DNA of 64,000 bases from Photobacterium ganghwense (GCF_003025595.1 NZ_PYMI01000012.1:1-64000), one strand, 5' to 3'; counted from the stretch's first letter, positions 36,098 to 46,388 are shown. The notes: a model not told the origin generated them from the sequence alone. Numbers and translations: made by a program.

Positions 36098-37240
36098 CTA
36101 TTGGCTCTCCAGCAATTTCAGTACCGCTGCCGCCGCTTTGTCGTCGGCATTACAACGAATCAGCTGGTGCAGTCGGGTAAATTCTTCCATCAGAGCCTGA
36201 TTATCAGCCTCCAGAAAACGGTTAACTTCCGCCGCCAGTTTCTCCGGGGTGCAGTCATCCTGCAACAACTCCGGTACCAACTCCCGATCCGCCAGAATAT
36301 TAGGCAGCGACACATATTTGGTTTTCAGCATGCGTTTGGCCAGCCAGGCGGTCAGCGGTTTCACTTTGTAACCGACTACCATCGGCCGCTTCACCAGCAT
36401 ACATTCGAGCGCTACGGTGCCGGATGCCAGCAGCACGGCATCAGAGGCGATCATCACGTTACGGGCAGTATCGTCGACCAGGACAAAATCCAGCTCAGGA
36501 GCCGTTTCCTGCCACGCTTTTTCGAACTGCTCACGGCGCTTCTGGTTCACCAGCGCAACCACAAACCCCAGCTCAGGATGTGTTTGTTTCAGCAACCGAC
36601 AGGTTTCTATGAACGGCGCTGCCAACAGCTCCATTTCACCGCCGCGGCTGCCCGGCAACACTGCCAGCCAGCGTTTGTTGCTGTCCAGCTCCAGCAGATG
36701 CTGAGCCGTGACCTTATCGGTTTCGAGCGGAATGGCATCGGCCATGGTATGGCCGATAAACTCGCACGGGACATTGAATTTATCGTAGAACGCTTTTTCA
36801 AACGGCAGGAAAGCCAGCACCAGATTCGTGGCAGCTTCAATCTTGAAGATCCGCTTTTGGCGCCACGCCCAGACCGACGGGCTGACGTAGTGTACGGTCT
36901 TAATGCCGGCCAGTTTCAAATCGCGCTCAAGGCGCAGGTTGAAGTCCGGAGCATCAATGCCGACGAACACGTCAGGAGGATTATCGGTGAAGAACTTAAC
37001 CAGCTCGGCCTTGATTTTGAACAGGCGCGGCAGTCGGCCCAGGACTTCAACAATCCCCATGACGGCCAGTTCTTCCATATCAAACAGGGTGTCACAGCCT
37101 TCGGCCTGCATACGGGGACCGGCAATACCGACAAACTCCGCATCAGGGTATTGCTCCCTGACCGCTTTCATAAAACCGGCACCTAAAATATCGCCGGAGA
37201 TTTCTCCGGCGACAATTCCTATTCGAAGTGGCTTCGTCAT
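36098..37240 (-). CDS. lpxB: Lipid A disaccharide synthase
   Basis: A 380-aa glycosyltransferase (family GT19) on the inner membrane that joins UDP-diacylglucosamine to lipid X. The N-terminal GEISGDILGAGFM and the VSPSVWAWRQKR motif are diagnostic. Its start overlaps the lpxA stop by one base (TGATG), so the two are coupled. Confidence 0.98.
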   Translation of the reverse strand: MTKPLRIGIVAGEISGDILGAGFMKAVREQYPDAEFVGIAGPRMQAEGCDTLFDMEELAVMGIVEVLGRLPRLFKIKAELVKFFTDNPPDVFVGIDAPDFNLRLERDLKLAGIKTVHYVSPSVWAWRQKRIFKIEAATNLVLAFLPFEKAFYDKFNVPCEFIGHTMADAIPLETDKVTAQHLLELDSNKRWLAVLPGSRGGEMELLAAPFIETCRLLKQTHPELGFVVALVNQKRREQFEKAWQETAPELDFVLVDDTARNVMIASDAVLLASGTVALECMLVKRPMVVGYKVKPLTAWLAKRMLKTKYVSLPNILADRELVPELLQDDCTPEKLAAEVNRFLEADNQALMEEFTRLHQLIRCNADDKAAAAVLKLLESQ

Positions 37241-38028
37241 CAGCGAATGATACCGCGTGTTGTGTTATTCAACATGTCCAGGAACAAGCCGACTGACGGC
37301 CAGTCTTTTGCCATTTCTTCCAGAACCGGCTTCACTTCTGCCAGCGTTTTACCTGAGCGGTAAATTTCTTTGTAGGCACGACGCAGAGCATGCAGCTCCG
37401 GCTTTTCGAACCCATTACGCTGCAGACCGACCAGGTTCAGTCCAAACGGTGTGGCATGGTTACCCTGCGCCAGCACATAAGGTGGCACGTCCTGCACAAC
37501 GGCCGAACAACCACCCACGTAGCTGTAAGCACCCACAGTACAGAACGGGTGAATCGCAGACAATGCCATCACACCGGCGTGGTCGCCAACCGTGACATGG
37601 CCGCCCAGAATGGAGTTATTTCCGATGTGGGTATGGTTACCGACCACAACGTCATGGGCAATATGGGCATTCACACACAGCAGGTTGTCGTTGCCGACAA
37701 TCGTAACGCCTTTGTCCTGAACCGTACCACGGTGGATCTGCACGCTTTCGCGGATCACATTACGGTCACCGATTTCCAAGCGCGTTGGCTCACCGTTGTA
37801 CTTCTTGTCCTGGCACTCTTCACCAATGATGGCGTACGGGAAGATACGGTTATCGTTACCGATCTTGGTAGGCCCTTTGATGACCACATGCGACATGATT
37901 TCATTACCGTCGCCAATCTCCACATCTTTTGCGATGTAAGTGAACGGACCGACAGTAACATTGGCGCCGATTTTAACGCCTTCTTCAATGACCGCAGACG
38001 GGTGGATTTGTGCTGTTTCGTGGATCAT
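37240..38028 (-). CDS. lpxA: UDP-GlcNAc acyltransferase
   Basis: A 262-aa left-handed beta-helix enzyme, the first step of lipid A synthesis. The catalytic histidine is His125 in NAHIAHDV. I start at 38028 (MIHETAQIHP), which gives exactly the E. coli length and overlaps the fabZ stop by one base; an upstream in-frame ATG at 38049 lies inside fabZ. Confidence 0.97.
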   Translation of the reverse strand: MIHETAQIHPSAVIEEGVKIGANVTVGPFTYIAKDVEIGDGNEIMSHVVIKGPTKIGNDNRIFPYAIIGEECQDKKYNGEPTRLEIGDRNVIRESVQIHRGTVQDKGVTIVGNDNLLCVNAHIAHDVVVGNHTHIGNNSILGGHVTVGDHAGVMALSAIHPFCTVGAYSYVGGCSAVVQDVPPYVLAQGNHATPFGLNLVGLQRNGFEKPELHALRRAYKEIYRSGKTLAEVKPVLEEMAKDWPSVGLFLDMLNNTTRGIIR

Positions 38029-38480
38029 TAAAACTCTCGTCTTGCACACTTCAGTTCAGCTGAACATACGACTTCGCCGTCAACTTTCGCTACACCGTTA
38101 AACATAGCAATACCTCGACGCTCTTTCAGGAATTCCACTTCAATGATCATTTGATCACCAGGGCCAACCGGCTTACGGAACTTGGCATTATCGATGCTCG
38201 CAAAGTAATACAGTTCGTTTTCTGCAGGAGCGCCAAAGGTCTTAAATGCCAGCAGGCCGGTTGCCTGAGCCATAGCTTCCAGAATCATCACACCCGGGAA
38301 TACCGGCAGTTTCGGAAAGTGGCCGGTAAACTGTGGCTCATTCACCGACACATTTTTAATGGCGGTCAGTGTTTTGCCTTCTTCGTAATCAGTTACGCGA
38401 TCAATCATCAGAAACGGGTAACGGTGTGGAAGTAGCTCTTGAATCTCGGTGATATTCAGCGTTTTATTTTCGCTAGTCAA
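38028..38480 (-). CDS. fabZ: (3R)-hydroxyacyl-ACP dehydratase
   Basis: A 150-aa hot-dog fold dehydratase of fatty acid elongation. The catalytic pair is His54 (GHFPKLPVFPG) and Glu68. It stands between lpxD and lpxA, where it competes with LpxA for hydroxyacyl-ACP. A hairpin lies just upstream at 38535-38559. Confidence 0.98.
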   Translation of the reverse strand: MTSENKTLNITEIQELLPHRYPFLMIDRVTDYEEGKTLTAIKNVSVNEPQFTGHFPKLPVFPGVMILEAMAQATGLLAFKTFGAPAENELYYFASIDNAKFRKPVGPGDQMIIEVEFLKERRGIAMFNGVAKVDGEVVCSAELKCARREF

Positions 38481-38534
38481 AACTGAATTCCTGTCTGATA
38501 AAAATTTAAAATGGCGTTCAGTTGAAACGCAAAC

Positions 38535-38559
38535 TGGCCTGCATATCGCATGCAGGCCA
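38535..38559 (-). other. Hairpin between lpxD and fabZ
   Basis: A perfect 10-bp inverted repeat (TGGCCTGCAT ... ATGCAGGCCA, 5-nt loop) without a T tract lies in the gap of about 105 bp. It could stabilise or process the message, or give weak attenuation. Confidence 0.5.
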
Positions 38560-38586
38560 TTTAAATCATATATGACGGCTCAGGCG

Positions 38587-39615
38587 TTATTCGCCTTTTT
38601 CCGCCAATTTCTTTTCAACTGACTTAAGACGTTTATTCATCTCGTCAATTTTCATGACACGTGCCGCTGTTTTACGCCACTCTTTGTTTGGCTGCAGCGG
38701 GATGCCGGAAGAGAACATGCCTTTCTCTTCAATACTGCGCATCACCATTCCCATACCGGTAATGGTCACGCCATCGGCAATTTCAATGTGGCCGTTGAGC
38801 ACAGACGCACCGCCAATGATACAGTATTTACCAATTTTGGTGCTGCCCGCGACAATAGTACCACCAGCCATGGCCGTACCATATCCGATCTGCACATTGT
38901 GGGCGATCTGCATCTGGTTATCGATGATCACATTGTCTTCGATGATGGTGTCATCCAGTGCGCCGCGGTCAATGGTTGTACAGGCACCAATTTCCACACG
39001 GTTACCGATACGCACTGTACCCACTTGCGGGATTTTCACCCACTCGCCTTTGTCGTTGGCATAGCCGAAACCATCAGCCCCGATCACGGTGCTCGATTGC
39101 ACCAGGCACTGCTCGCCCAGTACCACTTCATGGTAAATGGTCACATTCGCCCACAGCTTAGTGCCGGCACCAATGCGGGCATTTTTGCCGATGAAACAAC
39201 CGGCACCGATTTGGACGTTATCGCCAATCTGGGCTCCGGCTTCAATCACCGCGTGATGGCCGATGGCCACATTTTTGCCCAAGACCGCCGTCGGGTCCAC
39301 ATAAGCCGAAGTCGCAATGTCGGTAGCAGCGGCTGGCGTTGAATCCAGCAACTGAGCCACCAGGGCGTAGCTAAGATATGGGTCTTTCACAATCAGAGCA
39401 TTGCCCTGAAAGTGCTCTACATCCCCTTCTCGTAGCATTACTGCAGACGCATTGCAGTCAGCAAGCAACTTGCGGTATTTGCTATCAGAAAGGAACGTAA
39501 TTTGTCCTTCGCCCGCCTTGCTCATGCTGGCAATCGAATGTACTTCAACAGAACCTTCCCCTCGAAGCTCTGCGCCCAGTTTGTCTGCTAATTCAGCAAG
39601 AGTAAATGCAGCCAT
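38587..39615 (-). CDS. lpxD: UDP-3-O-acylglucosamine N-acyltransferase
   Basis: A 342-aa hexapeptide-repeat acyltransferase, third step of lipid A synthesis. An N-terminal uridine-binding domain (MAAFTLAELADKLGAEL) precedes the beta helix and a C-terminal helical extension (MKIDEMNKRLKSVEKKL). I start at 39615, preceded by AGGTTAAGA and matching the E. coli length; an in-frame ATG at 39657 adds 14 unrelated residues. Confidence 0.96.
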   Translation of the reverse strand: MAAFTLAELADKLGAELRGEGSVEVHSIASMSKAGEGQITFLSDSKYRKLLADCNASAVMLREGDVEHFQGNALIVKDPYLSYALVAQLLDSTPAAATDIATSAYVDPTAVLGKNVAIGHHAVIEAGAQIGDNVQIGAGCFIGKNARIGAGTKLWANVTIYHEVVLGEQCLVQSSTVIGADGFGYANDKGEWVKIPQVGTVRIGNRVEIGACTTIDRGALDDTIIEDNVIIDNQMQIAHNVQIGYGTAMAGGTIVAGSTKIGKYCIIGGASVLNGHIEIADGVTITGMGMVMRSIEEKGMFSSGIPLQPNKEWRKTAARVMKIDEMNKRLKSVEKKLAEKGE

Positions 39616-39829
39616 TCTTAACCTATCGTTATCTTTATCTTCTGTCAGTACGGCCAAGACCGATCCCCTTTCATACTGCCGGCTATCGCCAGACTAGCAT
39701 GATATTTGGTAAGACCAGTGAAACTGGCAATACTCCAATATAAAACAAGTCGAAAGTCTGAAGTTTACCAAAGTAATCCCCATCCTTTCGACTTATGTTC
39801 AGACTTTTATTGCCGATTTGGCACAAGCC

Positions 39830-40339
39830 TTACTTAACGGCAGAAATCACTTTCGATGACAGATCATCTTTCGGATTTGCATACAGTACTGCGTTTGCAT
39901 CTACCACCAAGTCATACCCTTCACGCTTAGCAACGTCCTGGATGGCCTGACGGATTTTCTGTACCAGTTTCTGCTCTTCTTCTGAACCGCGGCGACGTTG
40001 GTCTTCCGCCAGGGCTTTCGCTTTCAGTTTGTAGTCTGATTCCAGCGAAGCCATTTCACGTTGCAGCTTAGTACGATCCGCTGCGCTCATTAGCTCACCG
40101 TCACGCTTCATTTTGTCGACTTTCGTCTTCATGCGGTTTTCGATACCACGCAGCTCGTCGATACGATCTTTGAACTCATTGCGCAGCTTCTCTGGCACAT
40201 TGTAGCGCTTCGCCAACTGAGCCATCGCCTGGCCCGTTGCGACATAACCCACTTTCTGTGCCGCTTGAGCAGCCTGGGCGTACATTGATGAAGACAGAAT
40301 GACCAGGCTCAGACCTGCCGCTTTAATCCACTGTTTCAA
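39830..40339 (-). CDS. skp: Periplasmic chaperone Skp/OmpH
   Basis: A periplasmic chaperone for outer-membrane proteins on their way to BamA: signal peptide, then long coiled-coil tentacles (for example MKTKVDKMKRDGELMSAADR). The ATG at 40354 (MRRYLLKQ) is probably not the start: AGGAG lies inside those first codons, 9 nt ahead of a TTG at 40339 that yields the usual N-terminus (M)KQWIKAAGLS and a 169-aa precursor. It follows bamA directly. Confidence 0.93.
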   Translation of the reverse strand: MKQWIKAAGLSLVILSSSMYAQAAQAAQKVGYVATGQAMAQLAKRYNVPEKLRNEFKDRIDELRGIENRMKTKVDKMKRDGELMSAADRTKLQREMASLESDYKLKAKALAEDQRRRGSEEEQKLVQKIRQAIQDVAKREGYDLVVDANAVLYANPKDDLSSKVISAVK

Positions 40340-40359
40340 AAGGTATCTCCTCATAAATT

Positions 40360-42762
40360 TTAGAATGTTCGGCCAATGGTGAAGGTAAAGAATTCTTCAT
40401 CATCCCCTTCGTATTTCTTAATCGGACGAGCGACTGAGAAAACGAGTGGTCCCATTGGTGACATCCACTGTAACGCGGCACCATATGACGCACGAATCAG
40501 AGACGGATCAGAGTAATCCTGGATGTACTTGCCATCGCTGTCATCCAAATCATACTCCGTGTCCCAGACCGAACCAGCATCGATAAAGAAGCTGGTACGA
40601 ATTTGGTTACGTACCTCATCCGACGCAAACGGCGTCGGCACAATCAGTTCCATACTGGCCAGCGCCACGGCGTTACCACCGGCAGCATCATCTGAACCAA
40701 TCAGTTCAGGGTTGTTACCGCCAGAGTAGTTCAGGTAAACCGCTTTCGGACCTACCGTGTTTGAACGGAAGCCACGCAGCGTTGAGAAACCACCGGCATA
40801 GTAGTTCTCATAGAATGGCAGCAACTGGTCACTACCGTTGTCTGTTGTACCATAGCCATTACCATAACCTAAGCGACCACGCAGCAACAAACTGTAATCA
40901 TGATCCTGCGTCAGCGGGAAGTACTGACGAACATCATACTGAGCTTTGAAGAACTGGGCGTCTGACCCCGGAATCGTCATCCGGAACGAAGCACGCTGAT
41001 GGTTACCGGCCGTCGGGAAGTAACCCCGGTTCAGGTTGTTACGGGTCCACGACACCGACCAGTTGAAATCATCCAGTTCAATTACGTTATCACCCACGTT
41101 GAAGCCGTGGATCAGCTTGAACTTCTCGATCTGGTAGTATTCCTGGGTATTGGAGATCTTGTTGTGATCGTAGCCCAGGCCAAACTCGAAGAAGTTGAGT
41201 TCATCATACGGGAAACCCCAGGTCAGGCTTGCACCATAGCTCTGGTTGGTATAATCCGAGATGTTCGCGTCTGACGCTTCAAACTCGTTGTAGTACACCT
41301 TACCACCCAGGCTGATACCATCCAGGGTAAAGTAAGGGTCACGGTATTCCATGCTGATGTTCTTCTGGTAGTCGTTCATCATTGCATTGATACCGAAACG
41401 GTTACCGGTTCCCAGGAAGTTGTCCTGCTGGATACCCGCCTGGAAGCTGATGCCAGATTCTGTACCGTAACCGATACCGAAGTTTACGTTACCGGCATTG
41501 GCTTCTTTCACGGTGTATTTGACATCCACCTGATCATCGGTACCCGGCACACGCACGGTCTGAACATCCACGGTTTCAAAGAAACCGGTCCGGCTCAAAC
41601 GCTCTTTACCGCGTTCAACCATGCGAGAGTTCAACCAACTGCCTTCCATCTGACGCATTTCGCGACGCAGTACTTCATCTTTAGTGGAGGTATTGCCAGA
41701 GAAGGCAATATTCCGCACGTAGATTCGTTTGCCCGGCTCAACGTTGATGATCAGCGACACCTGTTTGTTGTCGTCGTCAAAATCAGGGAGGGTGTTAACC
41801 TGCGGATACGCATAGCCCAACTCGCCCAGTTTACGTTTCAACGCCTCTTCCAGCGCTGTAACCTGAGCACCGTTGTAGATATCACCACCGGTAATGTTGA
41901 TCAGCGACTCCAGCTCACCACGTTTACCCAACAGCTCACCGCGCAGCTGGACATCCTTAACGCTGTACTGCTCACCTTCATCGATTTTCAGGGTGATATA
42001 AACCCCTTTCTTATCCGGTGAGATCGCCACCTGAGTCGCATCCAGACGGTATTTCAGGTAACCGTTATTGAGGTACAGGGAACGCAGGGTTTCCAGGTCT
42101 CCGGCCAGTACCTGTTTCTGGTACTTTTTGTCCGCCAGGAAGTTCCACCAAGACACTTCGGCCTGCAGGTTAAACTTGTCGAGCAGCTCTTCATCGGAGA
42201 ACACTTCGTTGCCGATAAAGTTAATTTGCTGAATTTCCGCCGATACCCCTTCGGTAAAGACGAATTTCAGGTCTGCACGGTTACGTGGCAGCGGAGTGAC
42301 AACGGCCTTCACCGAGGCGTTGTACTTACCGACGCTGTAGTAGAAATCTTCCAGCCCTTTTTCGATCTTGCTCAGGGTTGTACGATCCAACGACTCGCCT
42401 ACCCGGATGCGTGAAGCGTCCAGGTTCTCGCGCAGTTGCTCTTCTTTGATCGCCTTGTTGCCAGAAAACGTGATGCTGGCAATGGTCGGCCGTTCCTGTA
42501 CCTGAATCAATAGGGCATTGCCGTCACGGAATACCTTAATATCTTCAAAGTTACCGGACGCGAACAAAGACTGAATAATCTCTGATACATCCCGGTCATC
42601 AATATTGTCGCCAACCCGAACGGGCATTTTCAGCAACGCCGCACCCAGCGTGACACGTTGAAGGCCTTCAAAGCGGATATCTTCTACTACAAATTGTTCC
42701 GCACTCTGCGCAACGCTGCTTCCGAGCAGCAGCGATGCGACCAACAGTTTTTTCATCGCCAT
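40360..42762 (-). CDS. bamA: Outer-membrane assembly factor BamA
   Basis: An 800-aa Omp85 protein: signal peptide (about 1-20), five POTRA domains (about 21-420) and a 16-stranded barrel ending in FTIGRTF with terminal phenylalanine. The conserved lid-lock motif appears as YYAGGFSTLRGFRSN. It folds outer-membrane proteins such as the TonB receptor in this window. Order rseP-bamA-skp-lpxD is conserved. Confidence 0.98.
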   Translation of the reverse strand: MAMKKLLVASLLLGSSVAQSAEQFVVEDIRFEGLQRVTLGAALLKMPVRVGDNIDDRDVSEIIQSLFASGNFEDIKVFRDGNALLIQVQERPTIASITFSGNKAIKEEQLRENLDASRIRVGESLDRTTLSKIEKGLEDFYYSVGKYNASVKAVVTPLPRNRADLKFVFTEGVSAEIQQINFIGNEVFSDEELLDKFNLQAEVSWWNFLADKKYQKQVLAGDLETLRSLYLNNGYLKYRLDATQVAISPDKKGVYITLKIDEGEQYSVKDVQLRGELLGKRGELESLINITGGDIYNGAQVTALEEALKRKLGELGYAYPQVNTLPDFDDDNKQVSLIINVEPGKRIYVRNIAFSGNTSTKDEVLRREMRQMEGSWLNSRMVERGKERLSRTGFFETVDVQTVRVPGTDDQVDVKYTVKEANAGNVNFGIGYGTESGISFQAGIQQDNFLGTGNRFGINAMMNDYQKNISMEYRDPYFTLDGISLGGKVYYNEFEASDANISDYTNQSYGASLTWGFPYDELNFFEFGLGYDHNKISNTQEYYQIEKFKLIHGFNVGDNVIELDDFNWSVSWTRNNLNRGYFPTAGNHQRASFRMTIPGSDAQFFKAQYDVRQYFPLTQDHDYSLLLRGRLGYGNGYGTTDNGSDQLLPFYENYYAGGFSTLRGFRSNTVGPKAVYLNYSGGNNPELIGSDDAAGGNAVALASMELIVPTPFASDEVRNQIRTSFFIDAGSVWDTEYDLDDSDGKYIQDYSDPSLIRASYGAALQWMSPMGPLVFSVARPIKKYEGDDEEFFTFTIGRTF

Positions 42763-42796
42763 TAGTGTTCTGATTATTCCTTGCTAAACGCACTTA

Positions 42797-44152
42797 TTAA
42801 AGGCGGGTAAAATCATTGAATAGCGCAACCGCCATTAACGCAACCAAAATGGCTGATCCCACTCTGTAGCCTATATCCTGAACTCGTTCAGAAACAGGAC
42901 GACGGGTTACCGCTTCGATGGCGAAGAACATCAGATGGCCTCCGTCCAGTACCGGTAGCGGTAACAGGTTAACTATCCCCAGGTTGACACTGATCAGCGC
43001 CAGAAAGCCAAGGAAATACACCAGACCGTAGTCCGCTGTCATCCCCGCCCCTTTGGCGATCGAAATCGGGCCACTGAGGTTTTTAATTGCCACATCCCCG
43101 GTCACCAGCTTAGTTACCATATCAAATGTCAGGGTAACCAGCTGCCAGGTTTTCTCTGCTGCTTTGCCGACAGCTTCAACCGGTCCATACTGCAGGTTGA
43201 TGCGGTACGACTCTGGCCAAGGCTCAATTTTCGGGGCAAAGCCAGCATAACCAATCATGTCGCCGTTGTCGGCCTGCTTTGAGCCTGGCACCAGCGTCAG
43301 GGTAACAGCGTCACCGTCACGTTTAACATCAAGCTGCATGGCCTGAGCAGGGTGTGAGCGAACCGCCTGCACAACTTCTTGCCACTGCGTAACAGGCTGA
43401 CCATCAATCGCGATAATTTCGTCATTTAACCGTAAACCTGCCGCGATTGCTGCGCCATCTTCAACAAGTTGTGAGATGGTTAAGGTTATTTTCGGTGAAT
43501 AAGGCGTGATACCAAGTGTCGTCAGTACCCGTTCGGTTTCCGGATCAAACGACCAGCCACGCAAATCCAGACGCTTTTCAACTTCGTAGTCGGCATCTGG
43601 TGCGGTGACGGTCAGCACCATCTCTTTATCACCGATATGGGAAATCATGGCCATATTAACCGATTCCCAATCTGCGGTTTTGATTCCCGAAATGGTTTTA
43701 AGTTCCATTCCGCTCGTAATTCCGGCATTTGCCGCAATAGACTGAGGCGCAACTTCACCAATCACCGGGCGTACCGCCGGTACCCCAATCAGGTAAACGA
43801 CCCAGTAAGCCACCACGGCAAACAGAAAGTTAGCCAGTGGCCCAGCGGCGACAATGGCGCTGCGCTGCCACAAATTTTTATTATTAAATGCCTGATGGCG
43901 ACGGTCTGCCGGAACATCCTCGACCCGCTCATCCAGCATTTTGACGTACCCACCCAGCGGAATCATCGCCAGGGTATATTCGGTGCCGTCTTTACCGACC
44001 TTACGCCACAACGGGCGGCCAAAGCCGATGGAGAAGCGCTCAACGTAAACACCGCAACGTCGCGCTACCCAGAAGTGACCAAATTCATGAACCGCAATCA
44101 GTATCCCGAGAGCCAGTAAAAAAGCTCCAAGACTCCACAAAACTCCCATCAT
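42797..44152 (-). CDS. rseP: Site-2 protease RseP
   Basis: A 451-aa inner-membrane zinc protease that cuts RseA to release sigma E. HEFGH (22-26) is the zinc site and LPVLDGGH near the C-terminus supplies the third ligand; two PDZ domains lie between. Its ATG overlaps the dxr stop by 4 bases. A second ATG follows directly, so the exact first residue is ambiguous. Confidence 0.97.
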   Translation of the reverse strand: MMGVLWSLGAFLLALGILIAVHEFGHFWVARRCGVYVERFSIGFGRPLWRKVGKDGTEYTLAMIPLGGYVKMLDERVEDVPADRRHQAFNNKNLWQRSAIVAAGPLANFLFAVVAYWVVYLIGVPAVRPVIGEVAPQSIAANAGITSGMELKTISGIKTADWESVNMAMISHIGDKEMVLTVTAPDADYEVEKRLDLRGWSFDPETERVLTTLGITPYSPKITLTISQLVEDGAAIAAGLRLNDEIIAIDGQPVTQWQEVVQAVRSHPAQAMQLDVKRDGDAVTLTLVPGSKQADNGDMIGYAGFAPKIEPWPESYRINLQYGPVEAVGKAAEKTWQLVTLTFDMVTKLVTGDVAIKNLSGPISIAKGAGMTADYGLVYFLGFLALISVNLGIVNLLPLPVLDGGHLMFFAIEAVTRRPVSERVQDIGYRVGSAILVALMAVALFNDFTRL

Positions 44153-45345
44153 AACGATACCTTACGAATGATTTCCTGCGCTAAGCCTCGAGCCATTCTA
44201 TCTAGCTCAATCACGCTTTCCAAGTCAGTTGGCTCGCGCAAGGCGGCTTGTTCAAGTACCTGACGGTTGATACGGGCTATATCAGTAAACCCGATCTGTG
44301 TCGCCAGGAACGCGGCAACCGCCTCTTCATTGGCGGCGTTCAGTGTGGTGGTGGCAGCCTGACCGGTATAGCAGGCATCCATCGCCAGCTTGAGGCACGG
44401 ATAGCGGGCAAAATCCGGTTTCAGGAACGTAAATTCGCCCACCTGGCTGAAATCAAGGGGTGCCACTCCGGCATCTACCCTTTCAGGATAGGACATGGCA
44501 CAGGCAATCGGGGTTTTCATATCCGGCAATCCCATCTGCGCCAGCACGGAACCGTCTTTATACTGCACCATAGAGTGAATCACCGATTGCGGATGGATGA
44601 TGACATCCATCTGATCGCGCCGAGCATTGAACAGCCAGCGGGCTTCAATGTATTCCAGCCCTTTGTTCATCATGGTGGCAGAATCAACAGAAATCTTTGG
44701 CCCCATGGACCAGTTCGGGTGCGCGATTGCCATTTCCGGTGTTACAGCAGCCAGATCTTTGACGTCGGTGTAACGGAACGGCCCGCCTGACCCAGTAAGC
44801 AAAATTTTACTGACCCCGGCGGCATCAAGATCGCAGTAGCCCATTGCCCGCTGTACCTCAGCTGGTAGGCTCTGGAAAATGGCATTGTGCTCGCTGTCGA
44901 CTGGCAATAACTCCGCACCATACTCCCGGCAGGCATCAATAAACATCTGGCCGGACATGACCAGCGCTTCTTTGTTCGCCAGCAAAATTCGCTTACCGGC
45001 TTTTACCCCGGCCATGGTCGGCAGCAGACCGGCAGCACCGACAATCGCGGCCATCACCGTATCCACTTCATCCAGCGCCGCCACCTGACACAGACCGGCC
45101 TCACCGGCCAGCACGTCAGTGGTAATCTGATGCTGCTTTAATCGTGCCGACAGCTCTTGTGCAGCCGTTTCGCAAGCCATAGCGGCATACTTCGGTCGCC
45201 ATTGCAGACAAAGCTCAAACATTTTCTCTGTATTCGTTCCGGCCGCCAGGGCCACAACGTCAAACAGATCAGGGTTCTGAGCAGCAACCGCCAGGGTGCT
45301 GCTACCAATTGAGCCGGTTGCACCAAGAATTGTTAACTTACGCAT
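44149..45345 (-). CDS. dxr: 1-deoxy-D-xylulose 5-phosphate reductoisomerase
   Basis: A 398-aa NADPH enzyme, second step of the MEP isoprenoid pathway. The NADPH-binding GATGSIGSSTLAV, the metal site region LPVDSEHNAIFQ and the flexible loop HPNWSMGPKISVDSATMMNK are present. Length equals E. coli Dxr. It feeds the UppS product pathway encoded two genes upstream. Confidence 0.98.
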   Translation of the reverse strand: MRKLTILGATGSIGSSTLAVAAQNPDLFDVVALAAGTNTEKMFELCLQWRPKYAAMACETAAQELSARLKQHQITTDVLAGEAGLCQVAALDEVDTVMAAIVGAAGLLPTMAGVKAGKRILLANKEALVMSGQMFIDACREYGAELLPVDSEHNAIFQSLPAEVQRAMGYCDLDAAGVSKILLTGSGGPFRYTDVKDLAAVTPEMAIAHPNWSMGPKISVDSATMMNKGLEYIEARWLFNARRDQMDVIIHPQSVIHSMVQYKDGSVLAQMGLPDMKTPIACAMSYPERVDAGVAPLDFSQVGEFTFLKPDFARYPCLKLAMDACYTGQAATTTLNAANEEAVAAFLATQIGFTDIARINRQVLEQAALREPTDLESVIELDRMARGLAQEIIRKVSL

Positions 45346-45455
45346 AGTCTCACTTTACAGCAGTTCAAATTTCATCGGGCCAGTGGAGCATGGCATTCCG
45401 GCCGGCAACAAGCAAGATATCGCTTACTGATACCGGCCGGAAAGGACCTGCTATT

Positions 45456-46304
45456 TTACACCAGCCACAGGTATAGCAGGGCGAATACAGGAAGGGCAGC
45501 CGTCAGGCTATCAATACGGTCCAGAATACCACCGTGGCCAGGCAGGATATTGCCACTGTCTTTGATTCCGGAAACGCGCTTAAACATACTTTCGACCAAA
45601 TCCCCCATCACGGAGGCAATCACAGTCACGACAGCAATCAGCAGCAGGCTGCCAACACTGACAAACGGGATATCCAGCACAAACGCGCCGCCCCAGGTTA
45701 CCAGTACCGCCAGCAAGGCACCGCCAATCAGGCCTTCAATGGTTTTATTCGGGCTGACTGCCGGGGCCATCTTATGCTTACCAAAGCGTTTGCCGGAAAA
45801 ATACGCGCCGGTATCCGCCGCCCAGACCAAGACACACACCAGCAGCACCAGCTTAGCACCGTGGTAAGGATTGTCTGTGTACTGGACCGCACGAAGCATC
45901 AAAACGCTCCAGAAAAACGGGAGCAGGGTCAAAAGGCCAAACAGATATTTTAAAGAAGGGGAAGTCGACCACAATTTTGTACTACGCGGATAGCTGATCG
46001 TTAACGCTGATGCGCTCAACCACCACAAACCACCAGCCAGCAGCATGTACTGATGCGATGATGCCAATGCAGCCAAGGCTGCCGGCTCTGTCGGCATGGC
46101 GGCCAATGTTCCCCCCAGTGCCGCAACCGGCACCAACATAGCCATCCACTTAGATTTTGTGTCCAGAAATTGTGTCCACTCCCAAAACCCCAGCAAGGTG
46201 ATCACTGCCAGCGCAGCTATAAAGGCAGGAAAAGGCAGAAGAAAGATTCCTGCGATTACCAGAGGGGCGAGGATTAGGGCGGTAATAATACGTTGCTTCA
46301 GCAA
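45456..46304 (-). CDS. cdsA: Phosphatidate cytidylyltransferase
   Basis: An inner-membrane enzyme (282 aa) making CDP-diacylglycerol. It has about eight membrane helices and the signature GDLVESMFKRVSGIKDSGNILPGHGGILDRIDS near the C-terminus. There is no ATG: I choose TTG at 46304 (TTG-CTG-AAG-CAA), 6 nt after AGAGGA, giving the family N-terminus LLKQRIITALI; a frame-opening TTG at 46319 contains that ribosome site. Confidence 0.93.
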   Translation of the reverse strand: MLKQRIITALILAPLVIAGIFLLPFPAFIAALAVITLLGFWEWTQFLDTKSKWMAMLVPVAALGGTLAAMPTEPAALAALASSHQYMLLAGGLWWLSASALTISYPRSTKLWSTSPSLKYLFGLLTLLPFFWSVLMLRAVQYTDNPYHGAKLVLLVCVLVWAADTGAYFSGKRFGKHKMAPAVSPNKTIEGLIGGALLAVLVTWGGAFVLDIPFVSVGSLLLIAVVTVIASVMGDLVESMFKRVSGIKDSGNILPGHGGILDRIDSLTAALPVFALLYLWLV

Positions 46305-46388
46305 ACTGCGTCCTCTCAATTCTTTTTGTAATTCGGTCGGCCTGAGTTGTGTTTGTTGGCCGCGTGGTTCCCATACCTGGTAACCAGC

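Noticed and set aside
36026..37186. A 386-codon frame on the plus strand
   Set aside because: Antisense to lpxB, with histidine/glutamine-rich composition typical of shadow frames; lpxB is certain.
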